The notes: generated by a model not told the origin, from the sequence alone. A DNA stretch of 54,645 nt from Novosphingobium panipatense (GCF_002149965.1 NZ_MSQB01000017.1:92945-147589), one strand, 5' to 3'. Positions 9,194 through 18,503 are shown, numbered from the stretch's first letter. Numbers and translations: made by a program.

Positions 9194-10837
9194 CTAGCGA
9201 CCGCGACGGCGAAGCGCAATAACGGAAAGCGCAATGATCCAGAAAGCCGTGGCAAGTGCCAGCGGCAGCAGGTTTCCGAATATTGCGAAAGGCGTTGGCT
9301 CGCGGGGCGGGGGAATGCGCCCGTCGAGCCTTCCGGCGCGGTGCCAGGGGACGTGCGCCCGTACCAGGCCGTCGGCGTCGATCACGGCGCTGATGCCGGT
9401 AGTGGTGGAGCGCATGACCGGCAGACCTTCCTCGATCGCCCGCAGGCGCGCCTGGGCGAGGTGCTGAGGCGGCCCCCAGCGTCCGAACCAGCCGTCGTTG
9501 GAGGGGTTGAAGATGTAGTCCGGCCTGACGCGGGGGTCGGCCACCTCGCCGCTGAAGACGATCTCGTAGCAGATCTGGATCCCCGCCTTGCCCCAGCGGC
9601 CAAGATCGAAACTGCGCGGGCCGGGGCCGGGCCAGAAGTCCATCGCGCCGGGCACGAGACGGGTGGCGCCCAGCGGCTCCAGCAGCCAGCGCAAGGCGAG
9701 ATATTCGCCGTAGGGCACGAGATGGGCCTTGGAATAGCTGGCCAGAAGGTTGCCGTTCCCATCGACCATCGAGACCGAATTGCGCGCCGCGACGCCCTCG
9801 CCGTCTTTCAGTACCAGATCGACCGCGCCGGTCATCAGCAGGGAATAGGGGCCGATCACCCGGCCGATCCGCTCGCGGGCGAGCACGGGATCGCCCGCGT
9901 AAGTGTACATGCGGTAGAGGAACGGCGGATAGCCGTCGCGGATATAGTCGCCAAGGCCGGATTCCGGCCAGAATACCACGCGGGTCTCTCCCGGCGAGCG
10001 GGGCAGGGAGAGTCGGGCCAGCTTCACGAAGTTGCCCTCGTAATAGCGCGGATCGTCGATGAATTCCTGGCGGATGTCGGGCTGGACCAGCGTGTAGCGA
10101 ACCGCGCCTTCGGTGCGCTGCGCCCAGTGGTCGGGCAGGAGCATCAGTGCCGCCAGCGCGGCGAAAATGACGGTAGGGGGCAGTGCCCAGAGCCAGCGGC
10201 GGGCACCGGTTGAAGTGCAGGCAAACCGCCAGAACAGTCCGGGAAGGCAGGCAATCAGGACCAGCAGGCCGGAGAGGCCGTAAGTTCCCACCCATGGCGC
10301 CGCCATCGCCAGGCCCCGGCTCTGGTAGCCGCCGAGCAGGGCGATGCCGAGCGGGTTCCAGGCAAAACCGGTGAAGACCCAGGCGCGCAGCCATTCGCTG
10401 ACGATCCAGGCCGGTGCGAAGGCCAGGGCGAGCAGGAGGAACCTGCCCGGACCCCGGCGGTCAGTGCGGTCCATCCGTCCGTCGAGCCGGAGCACCAGCC
10501 AGGTGCCCAGCGCGGCGAGGCCGGGATAGATGGCAAGGTAGAGGGAGAGCAGGAACACCGCGATCATGCCCAGCCAGGCAGGCATCGAGGCCTGATAAGT
10601 GAAGGCGGTGGCGATCCAATTGTTGCCCAGCGTGAAGTGCCCGAGGCCGAAGCACCAGCCGATCAGGAATGCGCGCCGCCAACCGGGGGCACGGGCCACG
10701 AGTTCGGCCAGGATCGCTACGCCCAGCAGAGTCAGCGGCCAGAGCGTCAGCGGCTGGAAGCCGCAGGCGGCGGCGGTTCCGGCCAGGATCGCGGCAAGAC
10801 CGGCCGCAAGGCGCGGGCGGCGTTCGAGAAAGTCCAA
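9194..10837 (-). CDS. lnt: Apolipoprotein N-acyltransferase
   Basis: A 547-residue inner-membrane enzyme that adds the third acyl chain to bacterial lipoproteins. The N-terminal half (about 10-235) has six or more hydrophobic helices. The C-terminal periplasmic domain is a nitrilase fold with the catalytic triad Glu292 (FWPESGLGDY), Lys370 (YSKAHLVPYGEY) and Cys423 (IQICYEIVF). The assigned start is a TTG at 10837 without a clear Shine-Dalgarno sequence, so the N-terminus is uncertain by some residues. It precedes metK on the same strand. Confidence 0.93.
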   Translation of the reverse strand: MDFLERRPRLAAGLAAILAGTAAACGFQPLTLWPLTLLGVAILAELVARAPGWRRAFLIGWCFGLGHFTLGNNWIATAFTYQASMPAWLGMIAVFLLSLYLAIYPGLAALGTWLVLRLDGRMDRTDRRGPGRFLLLALAFAPAWIVSEWLRAWVFTGFAWNPLGIALLGGYQSRGLAMAAPWVGTYGLSGLLVLIACLPGLFWRFACTSTGARRWLWALPPTVIFAALAALMLLPDHWAQRTEGAVRYTLVQPDIRQEFIDDPRYYEGNFVKLARLSLPRSPGETRVVFWPESGLGDYIRDGYPPFLYRMYTYAGDPVLARERIGRVIGPYSLLMTGAVDLVLKDGEGVAARNSVSMVDGNGNLLASYSKAHLVPYGEYLALRWLLEPLGATRLVPGAMDFWPGPGPRSFDLGRWGKAGIQICYEIVFSGEVADPRVRPDYIFNPSNDGWFGRWGPPQHLAQARLRAIEEGLPVMRSTTTGISAVIDADGLVRAHVPWHRAGRLDGRIPPPREPTPFAIFGNLLPLALATAFWIIALSVIALRRRGR

Positions 10838-11013
10838 TACGGGTTTCAGAGCCGGGCCTCGTGCCGATGGGTATGTGCCGAAGGGTGTGTAGGGCCGCCG
10901 CTATGGAGGGACAAGCCCGTGCGAGGCAAGCGAATTGCAGTGGGAAAACGGAAGGTCCGTAGGTGTGGTTTGGCAACCTCGAAAGAACCGCCTGAAACGC
11001 AGCGACCCGAACC

Positions 11014-11058
11014 AAAACGACCCACGCCTTGCCTTGCGGCGAGACGCGGGTCGTTTTT
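11014..11058 (-). terminator. Bidirectional-looking terminator behind the DUF4167 gene
   Basis: Arms AAAACGACCC (11014-11023) and GGGTCGTTTT (11048-11057) pair perfectly, with an imperfect GC-rich interior. The minus strand ends in GTTTTGG after the stem, which suits termination of the DUF4167 gene that stops at 11113. The plus strand also carries a T run. Confidence 0.6.
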
Positions 11059-11112
11059 GGGGTCGTTTTTGGTATCGCGATGCCTTGAGGGGCCGTGCGC
11101 CCCGGCAGGATC

Positions 11113-12036
11113 TTACGAGTTTACCGCTTCCAGCGGGCTTTCGCCGCCTTCGTCTGCCGCGGCAGCCTTGCGGGTGCGACGACGGCGGGGCTTTTCTTCG
11201 CCGGCCTCGGCTTCGCCGGTGGCCTGCTCGGCGGCCGGTTCGGCAGGCTTTTCAGCCGTTTTGGCGGCGCGGGTGCGCTTGGCCGGGGCTGCGGCGATGG
11301 CCGGGGGCAGGGTGGCCGGATCGAGGTTGGCGACCGGCTCGGCTTCGGCGGCGGCCGGAGCTTCAACATCGGCGTTCTCGCCCGCTTCATCCTCGTCGCG
11401 GCGGCGGCGCGGCTTGCGCTGCTTCAGCCCGCGCGAGGCGCGGTTGTCGCGCACAAAGGGATTTTCGGTCGGTTCGTAGACGGTCGCTTCGCCTTCGGGT
11501 TCCGCTTCGTTGCCGGGAGCGGGAAGCGCGGCTTCTTCCTCGACGGGCGCGCTGCGGGGCGCGCGTTCTTCGCGGCGCGAATCCTCACGTCGGGAATCGT
11601 CACGGCGCGAATCTTCACGGCGAGGCTGGCGCTGTTCCTGCCGGTCCTGCCGGTCGAAATTGCGCTCCTGCCGCTCGGGGCGTTCCTGACGCTCCTGGCG
11701 TTCCGGTGCGGGCGAATCGAAATCGCCATATTCGTCGGCCGCGTAGTCGTCGCCGTAATCGGACCCACGGTCTTCGCGGCGCGGCTGGCGCGATTCTTCC
11801 TGGCGCTGCTTCTGGTCGGCAATCACACGGAAGTAATGGTCCGCGAACTGGAGGTAATATTCCTCCTGCACGCGATCTCCGTTGAGGTGCGCGTCATGGG
11901 CCAGCTTCCGGTACTTCTCCAGCAGCTGCGGCGCATTGCCGCGAGCCCTGCTGTCGATTCTGTTGACTTGCTGACCGCCCTGCTGGCGATTGTTACCGCG
12001 GCCGCGCCGACGGTTGTTACCACGATTATTATTCAA
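11113..12036 (-). CDS. DUF4167 domain protein with long charged disordered tail
   Basis: A 307-residue protein of unknown function. The start is a TTG at 12036 with GAGGAA seven bases upstream. The N-terminus is Asn/Arg/Gly-rich (NNNRGNNRRRGRGNNRQQGG), typical of nucleic-acid-binding tails. Residues about 25-80 form the conserved DUF4167 helical region (LLEKYRKLAHDAHLNGDRV, YYLQFADHYFRV). The rest is low complexity: repeats rich in Arg, Glu, Asp and Gln, then Ala/Pro/Lys-rich stretches. A 15-bp tandem DNA repeat encodes part of it (11573-11617). DUF4167 genes commonly follow hisS-prfA-prmC in alphaproteobacteria, so an RNA or ribosome link is plausible but unproven. Confidence 0.85.
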   Translation of the reverse strand: MNNNRGNNRRRGRGNNRQQGGQQVNRIDSRARGNAPQLLEKYRKLAHDAHLNGDRVQEEYYLQFADHYFRVIADQKQRQEESRQPRREDRGSDYGDDYAADEYGDFDSPAPERQERQERPERQERNFDRQDRQEQRQPRREDSRRDDSRREDSRREERAPRSAPVEEEAALPAPGNEAEPEGEATVYEPTENPFVRDNRASRGLKQRKPRRRRDEDEAGENADVEAPAAAEAEPVANLDPATLPPAIAAAPAKRTRAAKTAEKPAEPAAEQATGEAEAGEEKPRRRRTRKAAAADEGGESPLEAVNS

Positions 12037-12273
12037 GGATTATTTCCTCAAAACCCAGGGCATCGGCCAGTTCCCGTCGGGCCGATCTGCCACACGTCAC
12101 ATGATCACGGATCGCCCCCGAGTGCCGTGAACTCCACCGTTTGCCGTGCCGAGGCGCTAAAGGCCGCGACGATCTGCTAAGGTTGGAGGCGAGCCGCCCA
12201 CATGGGAAATTTCATCCATGTGCCGGTTCGCCGTAATCCTTACGCATTCCGGGGCGAAATTCCAAGTGAAAAC

Positions 12274-13122
12274 TTACTCGGCTGTTGAAAACTCCAGCAC
12301 GCGCGGCCGATTGCCGAGATCGCGGTGGAGTCGGCTGGAAAGGCCCGATCCCGCCCCGATCGCGGCGACGGCTTCGGCCTGCTCGTGGCCGATCTCCACC
12401 AGCGCGGCGCCGCCTGGGGCCAGGAGAAGCGGCAATTGCGGCACCAGCACGCGGTAGTCGTCCAGCCCCAGTTCGCCGGAATAGAGCGCGCTGGCCGGTT
12501 CGTACTCGGCCACCGAGCGGTCGAGCGCGATAGTGGTTTCCACGTAGGGCGGATTGGCGAGAATCAGGTCGAACGGCCCGCCCAGCGCATCGGCCCAGCC
12601 GGGAACGTGCCAGTCGGCGGCGATCATGCGGGCGCGATCCGTCAGGCCGAGCGAGGCGGCATTTTCCGCCGCTTTCGCGAGGGCGCTGGGCGAGCTGTCG
12701 ATGCCGGTGCCGCGGGCTTCGGGCAAGTTGGCCAGCACTGCCAGCAGCAGCGCGCCGGAACCGGTACCGCAATCGAGCACGGTGCGGGCATCGGGGCGGG
12801 CGGCGAGGGCGGCTTCGACCAGGACTTCGGAATCGCCGCGCGGGATCAGGACTTCGGGGCCGACCGCGAAAGGCAGGCCGAAGAATTCCTGATGGCCGGT
12901 GATATAGGCTACGGGTTCGTGCGCGGCGCGGCGCTTCACCAGCGGCGCGAAGCCGGGCGGCGCGGCATCGCGCATGTGCACCAGCAGCAGCGAGGAGCGC
13001 GAGCAGCCCAGCGCATGGGCCATCAGCACTTCGGCATCGAGCCTTGCCGTGTCGCTGGTTTCCGCAAGGCGCTGTGCCGCCTTGCGGATCGCCTCGCCGA
13101 CAGTGGAGGTGTGGGCTATCAT
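12274..13122 (-). CDS. prmC: Peptide chain release factor N5-glutamine methyltransferase
   Basis: A 282-residue SAM-dependent methyltransferase that methylates the GGQ glutamine of RF1 and RF2. It has the N-terminal helical RF-binding domain, the SAM loop DCGTGSGAL (117-125) and the catalytic NPPY motif (190-193). It lies directly behind prfA, whose product is its substrate, on the same strand. The 87-bp gap between them is filled by a palindromic repeat, and the ATG follows that repeat immediately, so the GAAGG of the repeat lies against the start codon. A DUF4167 gene follows after 237 bp. Confidence 0.95.
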   Translation of the reverse strand: MIAHTSTVGEAIRKAAQRLAETSDTARLDAEVLMAHALGCSRSSLLLVHMRDAAPPGFAPLVKRRAAHEPVAYITGHQEFFGLPFAVGPEVLIPRGDSEVLVEAALAARPDARTVLDCGTGSGALLLAVLANLPEARGTGIDSSPSALAKAAENAASLGLTDRARMIAADWHVPGWADALGGPFDLILANPPYVETTIALDRSVAEYEPASALYSGELGLDDYRVLVPQLPLLLAPGGAALVEIGHEQAEAVAAIGAGSGLSSRLHRDLGNRPRVLEFSTAE

Positions 13123-13209
13123 CCTTCGACAGGCTCAGGATGCGCGGGGAAGACAGTCTCAGGATGAGCGGACTTTAGGGAGCAAGCTCGCCCTGAGCGT
13201 GTCGAAGGG
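13123..13209. repeat. Palindromic repeat filling the prfA-prmC gap
   Basis: Outer arms CCTTCGACAGGCTCAGG (13123-13139) and CCTGAGCGTGTCGAAGG (13192-13208) are inverted copies with small differences. An inner partial copy containing CTCAGGATGAGC lies between them. The sequence belongs to the type CTTCGACAAGCTCAGG, which recurs at 51249-51321. It starts one base after the prmC ATG and ends at the base before the prfA stop triplet, so it makes up the whole intergenic stretch. Confidence 0.85.
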
Positions 13210-14280
13210 TCAGGCATCCATGGCGGCGAGGCGCTTGGCCTCGTCCTCGGCGATCAGGGCATCGACCAGTTCGGCAAGGCCGGGGCCTTCCAGCACTTCG
13301 GGCAGGCGGTGCAAGGTGAGGTTGATGCGGTGATCGGTCACACGGCCTTGCGGGAAATTGTAGGTGCGGATGCGCTCCGAACGGTCGCCCGAGCCGACCA
13401 TGGCCTTGCGGGCCTCGGCCTCGGCGCCGTGAGCCTCGTCGCGCATCTTCTCGTAGAGGCGCGCGCGCAGGACCTGCATGGCCTTGGCCTTGTTCTTGTG
13501 CTGGCTGCGCTCGTCCTGGCAGATCACCACCAGATTGCTGGGCAGGTGGGTGATGCGCACCGCCGAATCGGTGGTGTTGACGTGCTGGCCGCCCGCGCCC
13601 GAGGCGCGGAAGATGTCAATCTTGAGGTCCTTGTCCTCGATCTGCACGTCCACTTCACTGGGCTCCGGCAGAACCGCGACGGTGGCCGCCGAAGTATGGA
13701 TGCGTCCGCCCGATTCGGTAACGGGCACGCGCTGCACGCGGTGAACGCCGCTTTCGAACTTCAGCTTGGCGAAGACGCCAGCACCGTTGACGTTGGCGAC
13801 CACTTCCTTGAAGCCGCCGAGATCGTTGGCATTGGCGCTGATCATCTCCACGCGCCAGCCCTGTTCGGCGGCATAGCGTTCGTACATCCGGTAGAGATCG
13901 GCGGCGAAGAGGGCAGCTTCGTCGCCCCCCGTACCGGCGCGGATTTCCAGCATGGCCGGGCGTACGTCCGCCGCATCGCGCGGCAGCATGGCAATGGAGA
14001 GCTGGCGTTCGGCCTCGGGCAATTCGGCCTTGAGGCGGAACACTTCCTCCTCCGCCAGGGCGCGCATGTCGGGGTCCGGGTCTTCCAGCGTCTGCAGCGC
14101 TTCCAGCTCCCCGCGCATCGACACGACTTCGGCGGCGACGCGCGCCACCGGTTCCAGCTCGGCATAGTCGCGGCTGGCGGTGACGAAGGCGTCGCCCTCC
14201 AGCGTGCCCGAGGCCAGGCGCGCCTCAAGCTCCGCGAAACGCGCGGCAATCTGCGCCAGACGGGCGTCGGAAACGCTCAC
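13210..14280 (-). CDS. prfA: Peptide chain release factor 1
   Basis: A 356-residue class I release factor that reads UAA and UAG and triggers peptide release. The catalytic GGQ is at 230-232 in SGAGGQHVNTTDS. The codon-reading PxT motif is PVT (186-188) in RVPVTESGGRIHTSA, typical of RF1 and unlike the SPF of RF2. The start is a GTG at 14280 that overlaps the TGA of hisS (GTGA), indicating translational coupling. It forms an operon with hisS upstream and prmC downstream. Confidence 0.97.
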   Translation of the reverse strand: MSVSDARLAQIAARFAELEARLASGTLEGDAFVTASRDYAELEPVARVAAEVVSMRGELEALQTLEDPDPDMRALAEEEVFRLKAELPEAERQLSIAMLPRDAADVRPAMLEIRAGTGGDEAALFAADLYRMYERYAAEQGWRVEMISANANDLGGFKEVVANVNGAGVFAKLKFESGVHRVQRVPVTESGGRIHTSAATVAVLPEPSEVDVQIEDKDLKIDIFRASGAGGQHVNTTDSAVRITHLPSNLVVICQDERSQHKNKAKAMQVLRARLYEKMRDEAHGAEAEARKAMVGSGDRSERIRTYNFPQGRVTDHRINLTLHRLPEVLEGPGLAELVDALIAEDEAKRLAAMDA

Positions 14281-15533
14281 GGATGGACCGACTGGAGAAC
14301 CTGCTCGACCGCGAGATATTCGGCGGTCGGCTCGGCCGCGCGCAGGTTTGCCGTGGGCGCGCCGTCCTTCACGCCGAACGAGACGAGGACCTTGGCGCCC
14401 ATCTTCACCGCCTTGTCGAAGCGCTTGCGCGCCGATCCGGTGGCGACCATCTCGGCATCGAGGCCCTGGAAGCGCAGGGCAGTGATGACCTTCTGGGCAT
14501 AGGCCAGCGCGGCATCGTCCTCGACCGCGAGAACCACGGTGAGCGGCGCTTCGGCCAGCAGGCCGGCGTCGGCGACGAGCATCGACAGGCGCTCGATCCC
14601 GGCCGCCCAGCCCACGGCCGGGGTGGCCGGGCCGCCGAGGCTCTCCATCAGGCCGTCATAGCGGCCGCCGCCGAGCACGGTGCCCTGCGCGCCGAGGCGG
14701 GTGGTGACGAATTCGAAGGCGGTGTGGCGATAGTAGTCCAGCCCGCGCACCAGCGAGGGCGCGCGCTCGTAGGCGACGCCTGCCGCGTCGAGGCCAGCCG
14801 TCACCGCGGCGAAGAAGTCCTGCGCCTCGGACGAGAGGAACGTGTCGATCTTCGGGGCATCGCCGACGAAGACCTTGTCGCGCGGGTCCTTGGAATCGAG
14901 GATGCGCAGCGGGTTGCGTTCCAGGCGGTCCTGCGAATCTTCCGAAAGCTCGGCCTTGTGGGCGCGGAAGTACTCGATCAGCGCGGCGCGCCAGGCGTCG
15001 CGGCTTTCGGTATCGCCCAGGGTGTTGAGCTGCAGCGTCACGCCTTCCGAGATGCCCAGTTCCTTGAGCAGCTGGTCGGCCATGACCAGCAGTTCCACGT
15101 CGGCGAGCGGTTCGGGCGAACCGATCAGCTCGGCGTCGATCTGGTGGAACTGGCGGTAGCGGCCCTTCTGCGGGCGTTCGTAGCGGAACAGCGGGCCATG
15201 CGTGGCGACCTTGAGCGGGGCGAACTGCTTCCACCCGTCGGTGAGGTAGGCGCGGGCAAGGCCGGCGGTGAATTCGGGGCGCAGGGTCAGCGATTCGCCG
15301 CCGCGATCCTCGAACGAATACATTTCCTTGGAGACCACGTCGGTGGTTTCGCCGATCGAGCGCGAGAAAACTTCGGTCTTCTCGAACACCGGCATTTCCA
15401 CGCGGCGGAAGCGGTAGAGCTTGCGGATCCGCTCGAAGGTCTCGACGACATGCGCGAAAGCCTCGGCGTCGGTGCCGAAGATGTCCTGGGTTCCGCGGAT
15501 CGCCTGAGGCGTCTTGGTCAATGTCGTGCTCAT
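14277..15533 (-). CDS. hisS: Histidyl-tRNA synthetase
   Basis: A 418-residue class II aminoacyl-tRNA synthetase that charges tRNA-His. Visible landmarks are the motif 2 region ATHGPLFRYERPQKGRYRQFHQ, the histidine-specific segment SLVRGLDYYRHTAFEF, and the C-terminal anticodon-binding domain (about 325-418). It is the first gene of the hisS-prfA-prmC transcription unit, with about 170 bp of divergent promoter region shared with the M61 peptidase gene. Confidence 0.96.
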   Translation of the reverse strand: MSTTLTKTPQAIRGTQDIFGTDAEAFAHVVETFERIRKLYRFRRVEMPVFEKTEVFSRSIGETTDVVSKEMYSFEDRGGESLTLRPEFTAGLARAYLTDGWKQFAPLKVATHGPLFRYERPQKGRYRQFHQIDAELIGSPEPLADVELLVMADQLLKELGISEGVTLQLNTLGDTESRDAWRAALIEYFRAHKAELSEDSQDRLERNPLRILDSKDPRDKVFVGDAPKIDTFLSSEAQDFFAAVTAGLDAAGVAYERAPSLVRGLDYYRHTAFEFVTTRLGAQGTVLGGGRYDGLMESLGGPATPAVGWAAGIERLSMLVADAGLLAEAPLTVVLAVEDDAALAYAQKVITALRFQGLDAEMVATGSARKRFDKAVKMGAKVLVSFGVKDGAPTANLRAAEPTAEYLAVEQVLQSVHP

Positions 15534-15707
15534 AACGCGCGCGCTTAGCCCGATTGCGGCGGCGGGGAAAGTGGCTGTGGATCGGGGGAAAGGCGGCCGG
15601 GCCGAAAATCCGGGGACGTCTTCTTCCGAACGGCGATGCGTGGTCCCTTCGCGGCGGAGCGAATTGGATGGTTGCCAAATCCGGCAACAGCCGCAAAGAC
15701 TGGCGAC

Positions 15708-17651
15708 ATGAAATATCGTAACGCGGTCGTCACGCTCCTCGCCCTTCTTTCGGTTTCAACCCCCGCGCTCGCGCAGGATTCCGCCCAGCGCAGCAAGCCG
15801 ATGGCACCCGCGCTGCCTGCGCCGCTGCCTGCCGCGCAGGATAAGGCCTATCCCGGCACCATCGCGCTCGACATCGATGCCAGCGACGTCGTCCACGGCG
15901 TCTACCGCGTCACCCAGCAGTTTCCGGTCGCCGCCGGGACCGACAAGCTGATCCTGGTCCAGCCGAGCTGGTTGCCCGGCAACCATTCGCCCACCGGCAC
16001 CGCCGCGCTGCTTGCGCAGATCCACTTCTTTGCCGACGGCAAGGAGATCAAGTGGCAGCGCGACACCGTGGCGGTGAACGCCTTCCATCTGGACCTTCCG
16101 GCAGGAACGCAGCTTGTCACCGCGAAGTTCATCCACACGTCCCCGGTGCAGGCCAAGGAAGGCCGCATCACGATGACGCAGGAAATGCTCAACCTGCAGT
16201 GGGAGAAGATGAGCCTCTATCCTTCGGGCTACTACACGCGCGGCGTGACCGTGAAGCCGACCGTCAAGTTCCCCGCAGGATGGACCGTCTATACCTCGCT
16301 CGACGGCAAGGTGCAGCAGGGCGACACCGTGACCTGGACGCCGACCGACTACGAACGCCTGGTCGACGAGCCGATCTTCGCGGGTAAATATGCCCAGCGC
16401 TGGGATCTCGGGCATGACGTCGGCATGGCCGTGGTCGCGGACGAGGCCAAGCTGCTGGGCATCAAGCCCGAGAACATGAAGGTTTATCGCAACCTCGTGT
16501 CCGAAGCGCTGCTGACCTTCGGCGCGCGGCACTTCGATCACTACGACTTCCTGCTGGCGCTGACCGACCGCATGGGCGGCATCGGCCTCGAACACCACCG
16601 TTCGAGCGAGAACCAGATGGAGCCCAAGGTCTGGACCGAGTGGGACAAGATGGACTGGGATCGCAACGTGATCCCGCACGAATTCGTCCATAGCTGGAAC
16701 GGCAAGTACCGCCGCCCGGCAGACCTCTGGACGCCGGACTACCAGCAGCCGATGCAGAACACGCTGCTCTGGGTCTACGAGGGCCAGACCCAGTTCTGGG
16801 GCTATATCCTGGCCGCGCGTTCGGGCGTGCAGACCAAGCAGACCATCCTCGACACGCTGGCGGGCGCGGTTGCGCGCTATTCGGAAGCGACGCCGGGTCG
16901 CGGCTGGCGCTCGGTGGAGGACACCACCTTCGCGCCGGTGCTCAACATGCGCCGCCCGCTGCCCTACACCTCCGTCACCCGTACCGAGGACTACTACGTC
17001 GAAGGCGCGCTGACCTGGCTGGAGGCGGACCAGATCATCCGCCAGGGCACCGGCGGCAAGAAGGGCCTCGACGATTTCGCCAAGGCCTTCTTCGGCGTGC
17101 GCGACGGCGACTGGGGCGAGCTGACCTACGATTTCGACGAAGTGGTGAAGACGCTGAACGGCGTCTATCCCTACGACTGGGCCGCTTTCCTCAAGACCCG
17201 CATCTACGACACCAACCAGCCCGCCCCCACCAAGGGCGTGGAGATGGCCGGGTACAAGCTGGTCTGGAAGGACACACAGAACGGCTATGAGAAGGGCATC
17301 GCGGATTCGCGCAAGTCGCTGGATCTGTCCTATTCGCTGGGCGTGTCGCTGGATAACGAAGGCACGGTGACGGGCGCGGTGTTCGACGGTCTGGGCTACA
17401 ATGCCGGTCTCGTCAGCGGCGTGAAGGTCATGGCGGTGAACGGCACGGCCTATAGCGGCGAGGCGATCAAAGACGCCATCACTGCCGCCAAGACCGCGAA
17501 GGCGCCGATCTCGCTGCTGGTCAAGCGCGGCGATGCCTTCAGCACCGTGACGCTGGACTATCACGGCGGGCTGCGCTGGCCCTGGCTGGAAAGCACGACG
17601 CCGGGGAAGGTCAACGGGCTGGACCGCCTGCTGGCGCCGCGCGCTAAGTAA
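15708..17651 (+). CDS. M61 family metallopeptidase with PDZ domain
   Basis: A 647-residue secreted peptidase. The start at 15708 opens a signal peptide (MKYRNAVVTLLALLSVSTPALAQD). The family M61 zinc site is HEFVH (His324, Glu325, His328), with the third ligand probably Glu358 in VYEGQTQFWGY. An N-terminal beta-rich domain precedes the catalytic part, and a PDZ domain lies at about 545-625 (SLGVSLDNEGTVTGAVFDGLGYNAGLVSG region). M61 enzymes are glycyl or broad aminopeptidases acting in the periplasm. The gene is monocistronic with its own terminator. Confidence 0.9.
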   Translation: MKYRNAVVTLLALLSVSTPALAQDSAQRSKPMAPALPAPLPAAQDKAYPGTIALDIDASDVVHGVYRVTQQFPVAAGTDKLILVQPSWLPGNHSPTGTAALLAQIHFFADGKEIKWQRDTVAVNAFHLDLPAGTQLVTAKFIHTSPVQAKEGRITMTQEMLNLQWEKMSLYPSGYYTRGVTVKPTVKFPAGWTVYTSLDGKVQQGDTVTWTPTDYERLVDEPIFAGKYAQRWDLGHDVGMAVVADEAKLLGIKPENMKVYRNLVSEALLTFGARHFDHYDFLLALTDRMGGIGLEHHRSSENQMEPKVWTEWDKMDWDRNVIPHEFVHSWNGKYRRPADLWTPDYQQPMQNTLLWVYEGQTQFWGYILAARSGVQTKQTILDTLAGAVARYSEATPGRGWRSVEDTTFAPVLNMRRPLPYTSVTRTEDYYVEGALTWLEADQIIRQGTGGKKGLDDFAKAFFGVRDGDWGELTYDFDEVVKTLNGVYPYDWAAFLKTRIYDTNQPAPTKGVEMAGYKLVWKDTQNGYEKGIADSRKSLDLSYSLGVSLDNEGTVTGAVFDGLGYNAGLVSGVKVMAVNGTAYSGEAIKDAITAAKTAKAPISLLVKRGDAFSTVTLDYHGGLRWPWLESTTPGKVNGLDRLLAPRAK

Positions 17652-17687
17652 CAGGCGGCCAGATCTTCTTTTGAAGATCAAAAAGAT

Positions 17688-17725
17688 AGCCCGGAGCCGG
17701 ATTTCGATCCGTTTCCGGGCTTTTT
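17688..17725 (+). terminator. Intrinsic terminator of the M61 peptidase gene
   Basis: Arms AGCCCGGA and TCCGGGCT enclose a second small stem, CGGAT-TTCG-ATCCG, with a stable TTCG tetraloop. A run of five T follows directly. It lies 36 bp behind the stop codon at 17651. Confidence 0.85.
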
Positions 17726-17885
17726 CCATGGGTTCGCGGAATTTCGTCGATCGCAGCGGCGTATGTGTCGCAAACTGGAGGTATCTACCACGATAAGGCA
17801 GTTGCGATGCATTACCTGCAAGGCTAAGCCCCGCGGTCAAAGACTAACCGGCGCGCCTTAGCCGTGCCAGTAATGAAGGACCAAC

Positions 17886-18434
17886 ATGCGCATCGACATG
17901 ATTCCTGTCGGCAAGAACCCGCCGGAGAGCCTGAACGTCATCATCGAGGTTCCCGTCGGTGGCGAGCCCGTCAAGTACGAGTTCGACAAGGACTCCGGCG
18001 CACTGTTCGTCGATCGCATTCTGCACACGCCGATGCGCTACCCTGCGAATTACGGTTTCGTGCCGCACACGCTTTCGCCCGACGGCGACCCGCTTGACGC
18101 GCTGGTCGTGGCGCGCTCGCCTTTCGTGCCCGGCTCTGTCGTGCGCGTTCGCCCGATCGCGGTGCTGAACCTGGAAGACGAGCATGGCGGCGACGAAAAG
18201 CTCGTCTGCGTGCCGGACGACAAGACTTTCCCCTACTATTCCGACGTGCAGGAAAAGGGCGATCTGCCGCCGATCGTGTTCAGCCAGATCGAGCACTTCT
18301 TCACGCACTACAAGGACCTTGAGGCCGAGAAGTGGGTGCGCGTCGGCACCTGGGGCGGCGCCGAGGAAGCCCGCCAGATCGTGCTCGAAGCGATCGAACG
18401 CTACGAGACCGAAGGCAAGAAGGTCGAGGCCTGA
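17886..18434 (+). CDS. ppa: Inorganic pyrophosphatase (family I)
   Basis: A 182-residue soluble enzyme that hydrolyses pyrophosphate and so pulls biosynthetic reactions forward. The family I signature DGDPLDALV is present, with the preceding RYPANYGFVPHTL segment and the later DDKTFPYYSDV and HYKDLEAEKW elements. Length matches bacterial hexameric enzymes. It has its own promoter region behind the M61 terminator and a strong terminator downstream. Confidence 0.97.
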   Translation: MRIDMIPVGKNPPESLNVIIEVPVGGEPVKYEFDKDSGALFVDRILHTPMRYPANYGFVPHTLSPDGDPLDALVVARSPFVPGSVVRVRPIAVLNLEDEHGGDEKLVCVPDDKTFPYYSDVQEKGDLPPIVFSQIEHFFTHYKDLEAEKWVRVGTWGGAEEARQIVLEAIERYETEGKKVEA

Positions 18435-18471
18435 CTTAGCCTATACAGTTCCACCACCCCCCATGTGGAAC

Positions 18472-18503
18472 GAAGGGCCGGCGGTGAAAACCGCCGGCCC
18501 TTC
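18472..18503. terminator. Shared terminator of ppa and the convergent SDR gene
   Basis: A perfect 14-bp stem (18472-18485 with 18490-18503) is closed by a GAAA tetraloop. It lies 37 bp behind ppa and 11 bp behind the SDR stop, so it can serve both. The T tracts are short (TTC on either side), so its strength comes mostly from the stem. Confidence 0.75.

Noticed and set aside
15756..17840. A 694-codon open frame on the minus strand opposite the M61 peptidase gene
   Set aside because: It is a shadow of a GC-rich gene: the plus strand encodes a complete peptidase with signal peptide and zinc site, while the antisense frame has no recognisable motif and a His/Arg/Val-skewed composition.
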